The position numbers and the translations under genes are program-made. The notes below the pieces were generated by a model that saw only the letters and a program-made list of their open reading frames with translations, was not told the DNA's origin and did not search any database. From Clostridioides sp. ES-S-0054-01 (GTDB taxonomy: Bacteria > Bacillota > Clostridia > Peptostreptococcales > Peptostreptococcaceae), in contig CP067346.1 in the NCBI GenBank assembly GCA_021561035.1, forward strand, positions 2,511,001 to 2,575,000: a stretch of DNA of 64,000 nt, read 5' to 3'. Of this stretch, positions 18,758 through 28,102 are shown one piece after another. Positions within the stretch are counted from its first letter, which is position 1. Every line of letters begins with the position of its first letter.

Positions 18758-19777
18758 CTAATTTTTTTGTTTAAAATATTCATCTAAAATCTCAGCTAGA
18801 TACTTTGTAGTAGCTTTAGACTCTTCTACACTTGTTGCGTTATTTCCTATTTCTATCAACATATGATTCTTAACTGCAAATTGATTGAATCTAGCATAGT
18901 CTTTTTCTACTATTGGAGATACCAAGCCAGGATATTTCTTCTCAGCAAAAGCAGTTATATCTTCTGCTAAAGCTCTAAGTTGTGCTCTATTTGTGTTTTT
19001 GCCTCCTACAACAAAGAAGAACTTTGATACTCTCTCTCCATTTATCATAGTTGTATATTTTAAATGGTCTTTTTCCTTAGTGGCTGGATTAGTTAAATCC
19101 CTAGCATCTCTATGTAAATCTATTGCTATGTCCACTGAATTATATTTAGGTAATATACTTTGTATTGTTTTTAAGCTACTTGCATAAGAGTTATTATAAG
19201 ATGGATAGTCGTGGTACTTAGTTGTATGAACTACACCCCATCCCTTGCTATCTAAAGCACTAGTTAATGCACTTCCTACTTCCATTACTGAATTTTTCTT
19301 ATCTCTTGAATGGTAGTTTCCAGCAGGTGAATTTGAATAAGTTTCACATCCATGAGTATGATATATCAAGATTCTTGGATTTTCTTTAGTTACCCTTAAA
19401 TCATCCTTATAATCTGAACTAGATGTCGTGCTAGTTTCAGTTGTATCTGAATTTTTTGACTCAATATCTGGAACATTTTCTTTACCAACATAAAGTTTTA
19501 TATATTCTTTTTCACTCTCTTTTTTATTATCAACTTTACTTGCATCTTTAGATTTATTATTTTCTTCTTTACTTTCTTCCTTATTTTCTTTGCTTGTTTC
19601 TTTATTTTTATTATTCTTTTTATCTTTTGTATCATTTCCTTCGACTTTAGCTTCTGGATAAGATGAATTTACTAAAAACTTTAAAAAATCATCCTGATTC
19701 AAAGCCAATGATTTTCCTGGTAAAATGCATGCTAATATAAAAGTCAAGGTTACTACTTTAATGCATTTTTTAAACAT
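18758..19777 (-). CDS. spoIIP: Stage II sporulation protein P (peptidoglycan hydrolase)
   Basis: 339 aa. SpoIIP is the amidase/endopeptidase of the engulfment machine with SpoIID and SpoIIM. A signal or anchor segment covers residues 6-26. A long Lys/Glu/Asn-rich low-complexity linker follows (about 45-130). The catalytic domain contains H-T-H-G-C-E at 140-145 and D-L-H-R-D around His222, the metal-binding residues of the family. The linker is longer and more charged than the fold requires. ATG after GGAGGAAC. It sits 17 bp after gpr, as in other spore formers. Confidence 0.95.
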   Translation of the reverse strand: MFKKCIKVVTLTFILACILPGKSLALNQDDFLKFLVNSSYPEAKVEGNDTKDKKNNKNKETSKENKEESKEENNKSKDASKVDNKKESEKEYIKLYVGKENVPDIESKNSDTTETSTTSSSDYKDDLRVTKENPRILIYHTHGCETYSNSPAGNYHSRDKKNSVMEVGSALTSALDSKGWGVVHTTKYHDYPSYNNSYASSLKTIQSILPKYNSVDIAIDLHRDARDLTNPATKEKDHLKYTTMINGERVSKFFFVVGGKNTNRAQLRALAEDITAFAEKKYPGLVSPIVEKDYARFNQFAVKNHMLIEIGNNATSVEESKATTKYLAEILDEYFKQKN

Positions 19778-19794
19778 AATTGTTCCTCCTTATT

Positions 19795-20748
19795 TTATAC
19801 CAATCTACCTGGATGTAAAGACCTATTTAGACCTTCGCTTATTATTATAGATAGATTTTCGATTGTATCATCTATATCCTTTGGTGTTACTATTAAATTC
19901 TTGTCATATGGGTCTAGTGAATCCTTTATTAGATGATATTTTTCTTCTTCTTTAAGTTTTTTCAACATTTCATAAAAACTTTCTGTTTCTTCTGATTGAG
20001 CTATTAAATTGTCTATTGCCATATCTAAAACATCTATTGTAAGAGTTGCTGCATCAACCACTGTTGGTACTCCTATTCCAATAACATCTACTCCTAAAGT
20101 TTCTTTAGTTAGAGATTTTCTTGTATTGCCAACACCTCCACCAGGTGATATTCCTGCTGTTGATATTTGTATAGTAGAGTTTACTCTTTCCATTTTTCTT
20201 GAAGCCAATGCGTCTATTGCTACTACTCTATCTGGTTTTACTTTTTCAACTAATGACTTTACTATTTCACTAGTCTCTATTCCAGTAACTCCCATAACTC
20301 CTGGGCTTAAAGCTGACACCTCAGAAAAATCATCATCATAATCTTTATTATAATTTTTAAAAATATGTCTAGTTACAAGTGTTTTTGATACACTTTTTGG
20401 TCCTAATGCATCAGAAGTAATATTTCTATTTCCAAGACCAATTACCAATGTTTTTTTGTTTTTGTCTTGTCCAAATATATCTACTAATTCATCTTTCAAA
20501 TAACTTATCATTTCTTCTCTTGATTCATCATCATCAAACTTCATAAGATTACTTTCCAGAGTTATATACTTTCCTATATCCTTGTTCATTATCTCTGCGC
20601 CTTGTCTATCTATTACTTCAACTTTTGTTACAATACAGTTTTCTAATTCTTTAGTTTCTATTTTTACGCCAGGAATACTACTTCCTTCTTGAGACTTTTC
20701 ACACATTTCACTAGCTTCTAAAGCTAAATCTGTTCTTACATTAATCAT
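19795..20748 (-). CDS. gpr: Germination protease GPR
   Basis: 317 aa. Degrades small acid-soluble spore proteins at germination; made as a zymogen in the forespore. Family A25 features: the short N-terminal propeptide region beginning M-I-N-V-R-T-D-L-A-L-E; G-L-G-N-R-N-I-T-S-D-A-L-G-P, which carries a catalytic Asp; and the G-I-G-V-P-T-V-V-D-A segment. The ATG follows CTGGAGG. Expected to be under forespore sigma factors; I could not place a convincing sigmaG box in the AT-rich upstream region. Confidence 0.96.
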   Translation of the reverse strand: MINVRTDLALEASEMCEKSQEGSSIPGVKIETKELENCIVTKVEVIDRQGAEIMNKDIGKYITLESNLMKFDDDESREEMISYLKDELVDIFGQDKNKKTLVIGLGNRNITSDALGPKSVSKTLVTRHIFKNYNKDYDDDFSEVSALSPGVMGVTGIETSEIVKSLVEKVKPDRVVAIDALASRKMERVNSTIQISTAGISPGGGVGNTRKSLTKETLGVDVIGIGVPTVVDAATLTIDVLDMAIDNLIAQSEETESFYEMLKKLKEEEKYHLIKDSLDPYDKNLIVTPKDIDDTIENLSIIISEGLNRSLHPGRLV

Positions 20749-20929
20749 ATAAACCTCCAGTATAAATTAAATGCTAATTATAATTGTTAACAAAATTTAG
20801 TATTTTATAACAAAAAACTATAAATTTATTTAAAACAAGTAAAATTAAGGCTTTCAATGTAAGAAAATTGAGTTTGGTCAGTAATTTGTCAGTAAACTTT
20901 CATATCTATCATTTATTTACAAACATAAA

Positions 20930-20962
20930 AAAATAGCAACTATTTACATAGGCGCTACCTTT
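20930..20962 (-). terminator. Possible terminator of the hydrolase operon
   Basis: A short stem GTAGC/GCTAT on the minus strand is followed by T7. It lies within 20749-21099, a 351-base gap in which I see nothing else beyond AT-rich sequence and the gpr promoter region. Confidence 0.4.
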
Positions 20963-21099
20963 AATCCATTTATCATTTTTCTATTAAGTTTTCACTCATT
21001 AATATACTATCTTTAAAATAATTCTTTTCCTATCATATCTCATTCATTTACTACATTTTAAAAAATAGGTAGTAATTATCTTATAATCACCTCACTTCT

Positions 21100-21876
21100 T
21101 TATTCCTGTTGAAAAAATGGTTCAGCAATTTCCAACCATTCATTTGGAAGATAAAGTGATAAATATCCATGATTGTATCCCTTAGCCTCATAAATCTCAC
21201 AAGAAGATACATAAGACTTAAACATTTTTGCAGATCTTTTAACACATTTCATTTCTTTTTCTCCATACCAATACATTACTTGTGCTGTGGTTTTTTTAAC
21301 ATTCGCTTTAAGTGTATAGTTCATCATGTAAGTGCGATACATATTATAGAATGTTTCTTTTCTCACATTTGGCATATCCTTCATATAGTATGCTTTTATT
21401 TCATCTGGGTACTGCATATTTTCAGGTAATAATTTTGGCATCATAGCAATTTGAAAGCGACAAGCCTTCTCACTAAATAGAAGCCCTCCAAAAAATCGGA
21501 TACCAGCAATACAAAACCTTGCCATAGTAGGTCTTGGGTAGCAGATACTACCATCTATAATTGCTTTTTTAGCAATATCATGCTTCCGAGATAAAAGTTC
21601 CATGACAATTTGACCACCAAGCGATACTCCACACAAAGCAAAAAGACGCCCACTGCAATTTTCATCTATATATGATATCAACTTATCTGCTGTATCCTCT
21701 GTAGAAATGTAAGTTGTTTCATATTCTTCTCCATGACCATCCAATGTAGGAAGTATCACATGATAGTTGTTAGACAAAACTTCTGCTTGTCGCAAATAGT
21801 TCCACCACGCATTCCCTCCTCCATGAATCAACATAATATGTGGTCTGTTTTTATTTCCAAACTCATGAAATTTCAT
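21100..21876 (-). CDS. Alpha/beta hydrolase
   Basis: 258 aa. Serine hydrolase fold: oxyanion segment H-G-G-G near residue 18, nucleophile elbow G-V-S-L-G-G with Ser85, and catalytic His236 in G-Y-N-H-G. The substrate cannot be told from sequence. ATG after AAGGAGG. It starts 33 bp after the regulator at 21910-22431 and is probably cotranscribed with it, suggesting a small inducible detoxification or ester-cleaving unit. Confidence 0.88.
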   Translation of the reverse strand: MKFHEFGNKNRPHIMLIHGGGNAWWNYLRQAEVLSNNYHVILPTLDGHGEEYETTYISTEDTADKLISYIDENCSGRLFALCGVSLGGQIVMELLSRKHDIAKKAIIDGSICYPRPTMARFCIAGIRFFGGLLFSEKACRFQIAMMPKLLPENMQYPDEIKAYYMKDMPNVRKETFYNMYRTYMMNYTLKANVKKTTAQVMYWYGEKEMKCVKRSAKMFKSYVSSCEIYEAKGYNHGYLSLYLPNEWLEIAEPFFQQE

Positions 21877-21909
21877 ATGTAACCTCCTTTTATAAAAATG
21901 GGATTCATG

Positions 21910-22431
21910 TTATTTTGTTTTATCATTATCAATTGTAGGTGGAGAAGATATAATTGAAAGTTTTCTAAGTTTTAGATTTGATTTAGGCTTTTGTTCTATA
22001 TATGGCTTCAATAAATCAGCTATATTTTTAAGAAGACTTTTATATTCACTGTCACTCATATATAGCAATGCTGAAGAGAAAAATACATTGTCTTTTTTAT
22101 GGTCTTGCTCTTTTCTACTAAAATATTCATTCATTTCCTGCATCAGACCTACATAAAATGCTGTAGAAAGTGCAACGAAGGTCTCTCCTTCCATAGATGT
22201 TGTATATTCCTTTAGTGCATAAACCTTTTCAATAGTACCACGCACACGATTTTCTTCAATTACTTCAATCATATTGTTCTCTTCTAAAATTTTTACATGG
22301 TGATAAACTGTTGCACGAGGAATATCATTTAAATACTTTACAATATCAGATGTGCGAACACTGCCATGAAGTCGAATATACTGTAAAATACGAAGCCTTG
22401 CAGGATTTAAAATTAGTTTTGCTATGTCCAT
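21910..22431 (-). CDS. ArsR-like winged-helix transcriptional regulator
   Basis: 173 aa. N-terminal winged helix: L-N-P-A-R-L-R-I-L-Q-Y, then the recognition helix region P-R-A-T-V-Y-H-H-V-K-I-L-E, then a wing (G-T-I-E-K-V-Y-A-L). The C-terminal 90 residues are an uncharacterised effector/dimer region. Its own promoter carries a perfect palindrome exactly between -35 and -10, so autorepression is likely. First gene of a two-gene operon with the hydrolase. Confidence 0.85.
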   Translation of the reverse strand: MDIAKLILNPARLRILQYIRLHGSVRTSDIVKYLNDIPRATVYHHVKILEENNMIEVIEENRVRGTIEKVYALKEYTTSMEGETFVALSTAFYVGLMQEMNEYFSRKEQDHKKDNVFFSSALLYMSDSEYKSLLKNIADLLKPYIEQKPKSNLKLRKLSIISSPPTIDNDKTK

Positions 22432-22462
22432 CTTATCAGCCCTTTCTTTGGTCTATAAAAAT

Positions 22463-22491
22463 ATTATAGTCTATTTTTTTAGACTAATCAA
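22463..22491 (-). promoter_or_regulatory. Regulator promoter with embedded operator
   Basis: -35 TTGATT (22486-22491), 17-nt spacer, -10 TATAAT (22463-22468). The palindrome TAGTCTA-N6-TAGACTA (22467-22486) fills the spacer and touches both boxes. A half-site GTCTATA lies downstream at 22451-22457. Binding here would exclude RNA polymerase. Confidence 0.75.
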
Positions 22492-22604
22492 GTTTATGAT
22501 ATAAATACCTCTAGATATTATAGTTCTACTTAAATGATATACTATAAAATAAAAAAATCATCTTAATTATTGGAAAAATTATCTTAATTAAGCATATAAA
22601 TTTA

Positions 22605-22641
22605 TATTTTTCTAAATTTTTTTATTAAATTTAGAAAAATA
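22605..22641. repeat. Perfect 15-bp inverted repeat in AT-rich spacer
   Basis: TATTTTTCTAAATTT (22605-22619) and its complement (22627-22641) around a 7-nt loop. The 22492-22876 gap is otherwise about 85-90% AT. The only other structure is a 13-bp direct repeat, TAATTATTGGAAA, at 22564-22576 and 22674-22686. Could be a bidirectional terminator or a protein site. Confidence 0.4.
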
Positions 22642-22876
22642 AGTAATTTCTTGTATTATCTTATAATTATTGGAAATACTATCAAAATGTATGTTAATAA
22701 TTTGTATTATTTCAAAATATTTGTTGTAAAAATAAAGTATTAATTTATATGAGTTAAAATATTTAAAAAATAAAATACGTTAACATAAAAACAAGATATT
22801 GCAAATTATTTATACACAATCTATAGTCTAAAAAATCAAAATTAAAAACATTATTAAAATATATAAATAATAATCC

Positions 22877-22905
22877 TTGATTTTTAGATTTATTTCTGTT
22901 AAAAT
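22877..22905 (+). promoter_or_regulatory. rpsT promoter
   Basis: -35 TTGATT (22877-22882), 17-nt spacer, -10 TAAAAT (22900-22905). Leader of about 45 nt. Confidence 0.65.
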
Positions 22906-22955
22906 CTAATATGTTGACGATGAATATGATAAAAAAATACAGGGAGGTGAACACG

Positions 22956-23222
22956 GTGGCAAATATAAAATCAGCTAAGAAAAGAATAAGTGTTATCGAA
23001 AAGAAAACTGCTTTAAATAGAGTTAGAAAATCTCAAATAAAAACTGCAATAAGAAGATTCGAAGATGCTGTTGCAGCTGGAAACAGAGAGGATGCTGTTG
23101 CTAAGTTCCAATATGCTCAAAAAAGAATATACCAAGTAGCTTCTAAAGGAACTATACATAAGAATGCTGCAGCTAGAAAAGTAGCTAAATTAGCTCAAAA
23201 ACTAAACGGTATGAACGCTTAA
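22956..23222 (+). CDS. rpsT: 30S ribosomal protein S20
   Basis: 88 aa, basic. Primary 16S rRNA-binding protein of the small subunit. The N-terminus V-A-N-I-K-S-A-K-K-R-I matches the family (M-A-N-I-K-S) once GTG is read as fMet. The GTG follows AGGGAGGTGAACAC. The open frame continues 15 codons upstream to 22911, but that would bury the ribosome site and add a non-family extension. Very often adjacent to holA, as here (convergent). Confidence 0.98.
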   Translation: MANIKSAKKRISVIEKKTALNRVRKSQIKTAIRRFEDAVAAGNREDAVAKFQYAQKRIYQVASKGTIHKNAAARKVAKLAQKLNGMNA

Positions 23223-23251
23223 TTACCAGTTTATATTTCTTATATATAATG

Positions 23252-23273
23252 ACCCCTATGTAGGGGTTTTTTA
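23252..23273 (+). terminator. rpsT terminator
   Basis: ACCCCTA-TG-TAGGGGT followed by T6, a compact GC-rich intrinsic terminator. Confidence 0.93.
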
Positions 23274-23403
23274 TTTTGAAAATTTATACAATAAAAAATA
23301 AATAGTTAGATATATTATAGTGTATTATATACTTAAACTCAATTTAGTCTATTTTATTTTAAACTACAATAATCCTACTATTTATTTTTTATATACTGTT
23401 AAT

Positions 23404-24447
23404 TTATATAACTCTTCTTTTACAATACTTACTAACCAACATTTCTACCGCTAAAGTATCCCTTATAAGACCTGTCTTTATTTTATAATCACTTTCTAAT
23501 ATATAATTTAATATTTCTACAATTATATCATCAGAAAAATTTTTAGTTTGCTTTAATGCTTTTCCTACAACAAATTGATGCATTTTTAATTTATCAGCTA
23601 TAAGTTTTGTTGAATATCCATCAAGTTGTAACTGTCTTACTTGCATAATTATTTTAAATTGTCTTGCTATCATAGAAAATATACCTAAAACAGACTCACC
23701 TTCCTGTATCATATCGTTTAATATTTTCATTGCATTAGAAGCATCTTGTTCTCCAATATAATCGATTAATTTGAATATATCGTTCTCAACTTTTTTTTGA
23801 GATAATTTATCAATTACATCATTGGTTACGTTATTTCCTTTACCAACAAATGAACTTATTTTATTTATTTCGTTTTCTAAATCAGATAAAGTCTTTTCAC
23901 TACTCTTATCTCTATATCCTTCTTGTTCAATAAAATACATTATTTGAGAATTTTCTATTATAACGTCATTTAAAGCAAAAGATTTTTTTATCCATTTAAA
24001 TAAATCCATATCAGAAAGTTTGTCACAATCAAAAACGATTCCATTATTCCCTATTTTCTTAACTAGAGATTTTCTTTTGTCAACATCCCCATATACAACA
24101 AAAACTATAGTGGTAGTGTCTGGAGTATTGTCTAAATGCTCTATTAAGTATTTCTCATCACTATCTGTAAAATTCTTTTTCTTTCCCCTTAATAGTTCAA
24201 AGTCTTTTATTATTACTATTTTTCTATCATCCATAAATGGAAGTGTTTCTATAGAGCTTATAAGCTGATTTAAGACTATTTCCTTTCCATCTATTATATC
24301 TAAATTAAAATCAAGCATTCCCTCGTTTAGACTATCTTTAAATGCTTTTATTGCATTCTCGATTAAATAATACTCTCTTCCATAAAAAAGATACATTTTT
24401 TCAAAATTTTTCTCTTTTACATTCCTTATAATATCCTTGTAATTCAT
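23404..24447 (-). CDS. holA: DNA polymerase III delta subunit
   Basis: 347 aa. Delta opens the sliding clamp within the clamp loader. The N-terminal region M-Y-L-F-Y-G-R-E-Y-Y-L-I-E matches the HolA start. The central AAA-like domain (V-V-Y-G-D-V-D-K-R-K) and the C-terminal collar domain with M-Q-V-R-Q-L-Q-L-D-G-Y-S are also recognisable. It starts inside the last 47 bases of the upstream comEC-like gene, with its own AAAGGAG, so translational coupling is likely. Confidence 0.93.
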   Translation of the reverse strand: MNYKDIIRNVKEKNFEKMYLFYGREYYLIENAIKAFKDSLNEGMLDFNLDIIDGKEIVLNQLISSIETLPFMDDRKIVIIKDFELLRGKKKNFTDSDEKYLIEHLDNTPDTTTIVFVVYGDVDKRKSLVKKIGNNGIVFDCDKLSDMDLFKWIKKSFALNDVIIENSQIMYFIEQEGYRDKSSEKTLSDLENEINKISSFVGKGNNVTNDVIDKLSQKKVENDIFKLIDYIGEQDASNAMKILNDMIQEGESVLGIFSMIARQFKIIMQVRQLQLDGYSTKLIADKLKMHQFVVGKALKQTKNFSDDIIVEILNYILESDYKIKTGLIRDTLAVEMLVSKYCKRRVI

Positions 24448-25750
24448 TTTCTTGCTCCTTTATCTCTTTTCCTTCTATGTAAAATATGTAAAAAAACACT
24501 CCTATGTAATAAATCACTACAATATAAAATTTAGGATTTTCTATATTAATGTATGCAAAGCTTAAATTACTGAGTTTCTCTAGTAAAAAAAATATGCTTT
24601 CTATCAGTGTACTATTAAAAAGGGATATAATTTTAGCTATTACTACACTTATTTTAAATACTATTAAACTTGCAATACTTAAATACATCATTACTCCTAC
24701 AAATGGTACTATAATTAAATTTCCTATAATTGAAAGCAGTGGTATACCTTTAAATGTATAATAAATTATAGGCAAAGTTAATATATTTGATGATATTGTC
24801 AATGATACCATACTTAATTTTATAATACTATTTATTTTATTATAGAATATTAATATAGAAAATGTAGCTAAAAAAGATAATTGAAAACTTACATTATATA
24901 TAACATAGGGGTTATTCATAATTAAAACTATCCCTATTAGAGACAATGCCGATATTCCATCTTTTTTTCTATCAATGAATATTGATAAATAAAAAACCAT
25001 AACAAATGTTATAGACCTAACTATGGATGGAGACGCACCTACCATTATACAATATAAAGTTGTAAAAATCGACAGTATTAATAATTTATACAATTTATTT
25101 ATACCTCTTAATAGAAAGGATATAATTACACATAGTATACCTGTATGAAGACCTGATATAGATATTACATGGCTAGTTCCCGTTCTAGTAAAAATTTCTT
25201 TTTGTTCGTCAGTCAAATTTTCAACTTCTGCTAATAATATAGAATTTATAAAGTCTGAGTTTTTCTTATATAAATACCTATAAGTCTTACTAATATAAGA
25301 CTTTATTTTTCCTATTAAAGAATAAATTTTATTTTTACCAATAATTTTATAGTTATTTATATATATTATACCTTTATAGCCAGTGCTTTTTATATATCTT
25401 CCATAATCAAAATCATCATACTTCATTTTGTCTAAGCTTTTAAATTTGCCTGTAATGCTAACTTCTTGACCAATTTTCAAATTTTTATTTCTCGTATAAT
25501 CATTTATCAGAAAAACTCCTACCTTATATTGATTGTATTTTTTCTTTTTAACTTGCCCTTTAACTATTCCCTGTATAGTTATTATCTTATCATTAAGCTC
25601 TGCATCACTTTTCACATTATTCGTTATGATAAATGATATAACTATCACAAATATTAATATAATTAATAAAGGTCTTCTTATTTGAATTATAATCACTCCT
25701 ATATAAAACATATTATTTAGATTATTTTCAAATAGTAAATTTTTAAACAA
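24401..25750 (-). CDS. ComEC/Rec2 channel domain, without the C-terminal hydrolase domain
   Basis: Up to 449 aa. ComEC forms the membrane channel for single-strand DNA in transformation. Present are the N-terminal OB-like region (about 50-140) and the multi-spanning competence domain with T-S-H-V-I-S-I-S-G-L-H, G-A-S-P-S-I-V-R-S and N-V-S-F-Q-L-S-F-L-A. The metallo-beta-lactamase domain of full-length (about 750 aa) ComEC is missing; a separate gene 2.3 kb away encodes one. The start is uncertain: the nominal TTG at 25750 has no ribosome site, an ATG lies at 25711, and the best Shine-Dalgarno (AGGAGTGA) is further inside, followed only by ATT/ATA codons. Confidence 0.85.
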   Translation of the reverse strand: MFKNLLFENNLNNMFYIGVIIIQIRRPLLIILIFVIVISFIITNNVKSDAELNDKIITIQGIVKGQVKKKKYNQYKVGVFLINDYTRNKNLKIGQEVSITGKFKSLDKMKYDDFDYGRYIKSTGYKGIIYINNYKIIGKNKIYSLIGKIKSYISKTYRYLYKKNSDFINSILLAEVENLTDEQKEIFTRTGTSHVISISGLHTGILCVIISFLLRGINKLYKLLILSIFTTLYCIMVGASPSIVRSITFVMVFYLSIFIDRKKDGISALSLIGIVLIMNNPYVIYNVSFQLSFLATFSILIFYNKINSIIKLSMVSLTISSNILTLPIIYYTFKGIPLLSIIGNLIIVPFVGVMMYLSIASLIVFKISVVIAKIISLFNSTLIESIFFLLEKLSNLSFAYINIENPKFYIVVIYYIGVFFYIFYIEGKEIKEQENELQGYYKECKREKF

Positions 25751-25773
25751 GATAAATTATTATATAAACAAAA

Positions 25774-25812
25774 AAATACGTCAAAAAGTTATAAAAATCT
25801 TTTGACGTATTC
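25774..25812 (-). terminator. Terminator between Eis-like gene and comEC
   Basis: AATACGTCAAAA (25775-25786) and complement (25800-25811), flanked by A and T tracts; works in either direction. Confidence 0.8.
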
Positions 25813-25815
25813 TAC

Positions 25816-27000
25816 TTATATATATTCATTTATATAATTATTTTTTTTAAAGAAAATACAATTAAGTATTTCTATCGTTTCTTCTGAAACATCTTTTATA
25901 TCGTTTAAGAAAAGAGCTTCTTTTACATCTATATAGGAAAATGCTAACTGTGTTAAGGTATTTATATCTAATTTAATATCAAAACCTTCTTGAACCTTTT
26001 CTGTATCTTTTTTATATAATTTCTGTACAGATACCTTCTTATTCTGTACAGAAATTTTAAATAGACCATTATTTTCATCTATAAACTTGTCTTCTACTAA
26101 TAAATTAACTGAACCATTAATATCCTTATCAATATCTATATCTTCAATAAATTTCTTTACATTTATAACTCTTCCCATCATAAAAGGTTTTATTTTTATC
26201 TCACTATCCTTAGGGTTGTCTAATATAAATCTTATCTTATCTATTATAGGAGTAGATATAGTAGCTATCTTACATTGAGTATTATGATTATATATAAATT
26301 TGAGCATTGATTTAAGAGCATCTATATTTTTATAAAATAACTCTCTAACAAATATTTTATCTCCATGAAGAAAATAAACTATATATCCATCCTTCTCATT
26401 TCCTTCATGAATGTATAAAAATCCATCTTCACTTTGAATCTCTTTAAATAAGTTTTCATAATAATGTTCATCTTTTAACACATTACCATTAACCTCATTT
26501 AAAAAAGTTCTATCTATTCGTATCAAATCATCAATTTGTGATAAATCAGACTTTATCATTCTTCCACTTGACTTAAAATTTTTTAAGTCATCTGTATTAA
26601 TAGTATATTCAATCTGGTCATAACAATGCTCATATCCAAATCTTCTATAAAGTCTATAGTCAATAGGCATCAATATAGACACTAATTGCCCTCTTTTATA
26701 CAATTCGTTTAAAGTAAATTTAATTACTTTACTCATATACCCAGTTCCTCTTCCTTCTGGAAGTGTAGAAACTCCCACGACATAAGATGTATTATATACC
26801 TTATTATTTAGTAATAACTTATACTGATTTAGCTGAAGAGAGGAAATAATTTTTCCTTCATCTAAAGCCACTACAGTATTTTCAGATTTATATTTATCAC
26901 TAAAATAGTACTTCATAAAACTCTCGCTGTCGTTAAAACAATAGCTCCAAATCTCTTTTATACTTTCTATTTCTTCTTCTTTAGCATATCTAATCTCCAT
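25816..27000 (-). CDS. GNAT acetyltransferase, Eis-like
   Basis: 394 aa. The N-terminal GNAT domain shows the acetyl-CoA loop V-S-T-L-P-E-G-R-G-T-G-Y-M; a second GNAT-like domain follows. The C-terminal 110 residues look like the SCP2-type domain that closes Eis proteins (about 280-394). Eis enzymes acetylate lysines or aminoglycosides; the substrate here is unknown. It starts 8 bp after the DUF2156 gene, so the two form an operon. ATG after GGGAGGC, slightly long spacing. Confidence 0.85.
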   Translation of the reverse strand: MEIRYAKEEEIESIKEIWSYCFNDSESFMKYYFSDKYKSENTVVALDEGKIISSLQLNQYKLLLNNKVYNTSYVVGVSTLPEGRGTGYMSKVIKFTLNELYKRGQLVSILMPIDYRLYRRFGYEHCYDQIEYTINTDDLKNFKSSGRMIKSDLSQIDDLIRIDRTFLNEVNGNVLKDEHYYENLFKEIQSEDGFLYIHEGNEKDGYIVYFLHGDKIFVRELFYKNIDALKSMLKFIYNHNTQCKIATISTPIIDKIRFILDNPKDSEIKIKPFMMGRVINVKKFIEDIDIDKDINGSVNLLVEDKFIDENNGLFKISVQNKKVSVQKLYKKDTEKVQEGFDIKLDINTLTQLAFSYIDVKEALFLNDIKDVSEETIEILNCIFFKKNNYINEYI

Positions 27001-27008
27001 ATAGTCTA

Positions 27009-27914
27009 CTAAGCCTCCCTAACACTGTACTTTTCAACAAATCTACAAGGATGATAAGAAAGTTTAGCTTTTCTCAATCCTTCAATACCTAAATCTTCTT
27101 CTCTATTCACAAATTCAACATCCTTAAATTCACTTACTAAAAATTGCTGATTTATAAATGGGTACAGACCTCTTATATCAGTATTAGCTTTTTCTATATG
27201 AATCAATGCCATATTTTTATTTAAAAGTTCTCCTATACTAAAAGCTTCTAATTTTCCATCTACATAGACACCAAACACTTTTACCTTGTCTTTTAATACA
27301 TCATAATGGTTAAATATCTTTTTGATACCTATTAATTCATCATCCATACTTTCATCAAATTCATTATTTTCTTCTTTATTACTTTCCCATTCTTTCATTA
27401 ATACTAAACACTCATCAAAGTTTTCTTTATCTAATAACTTGGCTTCATATCTACCTGCATACTCTTTTAAGAAATAATTTATATGATTTCTTTTCTTTTG
27501 ATTCTTCTTGCCAGCTAGAGTTCTTAAACTTTCTGCATCATAGATATAGTCAAATAAATCTCTTTCTTCTATATACTCAAATCTATCTGGATATTTTTCT
27601 TTTAAAAATTCTATTACTTCAGTAGTAATACCTCTTAGGTATATTTTTTTATTATTTTTAGAAAAATATTCAAGTACAAAATCTACTACTTCTGGAAGTT
27701 TGTCTTTTTTAGCAAGTGGTAATATTGAGAAACTATCTCCTTCATACTCACCAACTAAAACAGCAAAATCTTCACCTATATAATATCCCGTCTTATAAAC
27801 ATGTTGCCACATATATAAAGTACTAAAACAGTACTCACAAGCTTCATAATCTACTAAATCAAAATATGGGTCTAACTCTTTTTTTGAATTTAGTTCAATA
27901 TCTTTGAAAAACAT
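27009..27914 (-). CDS. DUF2156 family protein
   Basis: 301 aa. The DUF2156 fold is a pair of GNAT-like domains related to the C-terminal catalytic part of the aminoacyl-phosphatidylglycerol synthases (MprF). Recognisable are W-Q-H-V-Y-K-T-G-Y-Y near residue 36, G-K-K-N-Q-K-K-R-N-H-I-N-Y-F around 135-150, and Y-H-P-C-R-F near the end. There is no membrane segment, so it is not MprF itself. Function of stand-alone members is not established. Operon with the Eis-like gene. Confidence 0.82.
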   Translation of the reverse strand: MFFKDIELNSKKELDPYFDLVDYEACEYCFSTLYMWQHVYKTGYYIGEDFAVLVGEYEGDSFSILPLAKKDKLPEVVDFVLEYFSKNNKKIYLRGITTEVIEFLKEKYPDRFEYIEERDLFDYIYDAESLRTLAGKKNQKKRNHINYFLKEYAGRYEAKLLDKENFDECLVLMKEWESNKEENNEFDESMDDELIGIKKIFNHYDVLKDKVKVFGVYVDGKLEAFSIGELLNKNMALIHIEKANTDIRGLYPFINQQFLVSEFKDVEFVNREEDLGIEGLRKAKLSYHPCRFVEKYSVREA

Positions 27915-28102
27915 AAAATCCTCCTACCTTTTTTATTGCTTAATTTTTAAAAAATTTTATTTTGTATCTATAAAAACTCCAATTTTGTTATGGTATTAAT
28001 TTCATTTATATTGTTTAAAATATAAAATATAATAAGTCATATATATCTTATATTACCCATCATAAATTTATATAAACATGTAATGAATGGAGTGATTTTT
28101 TA

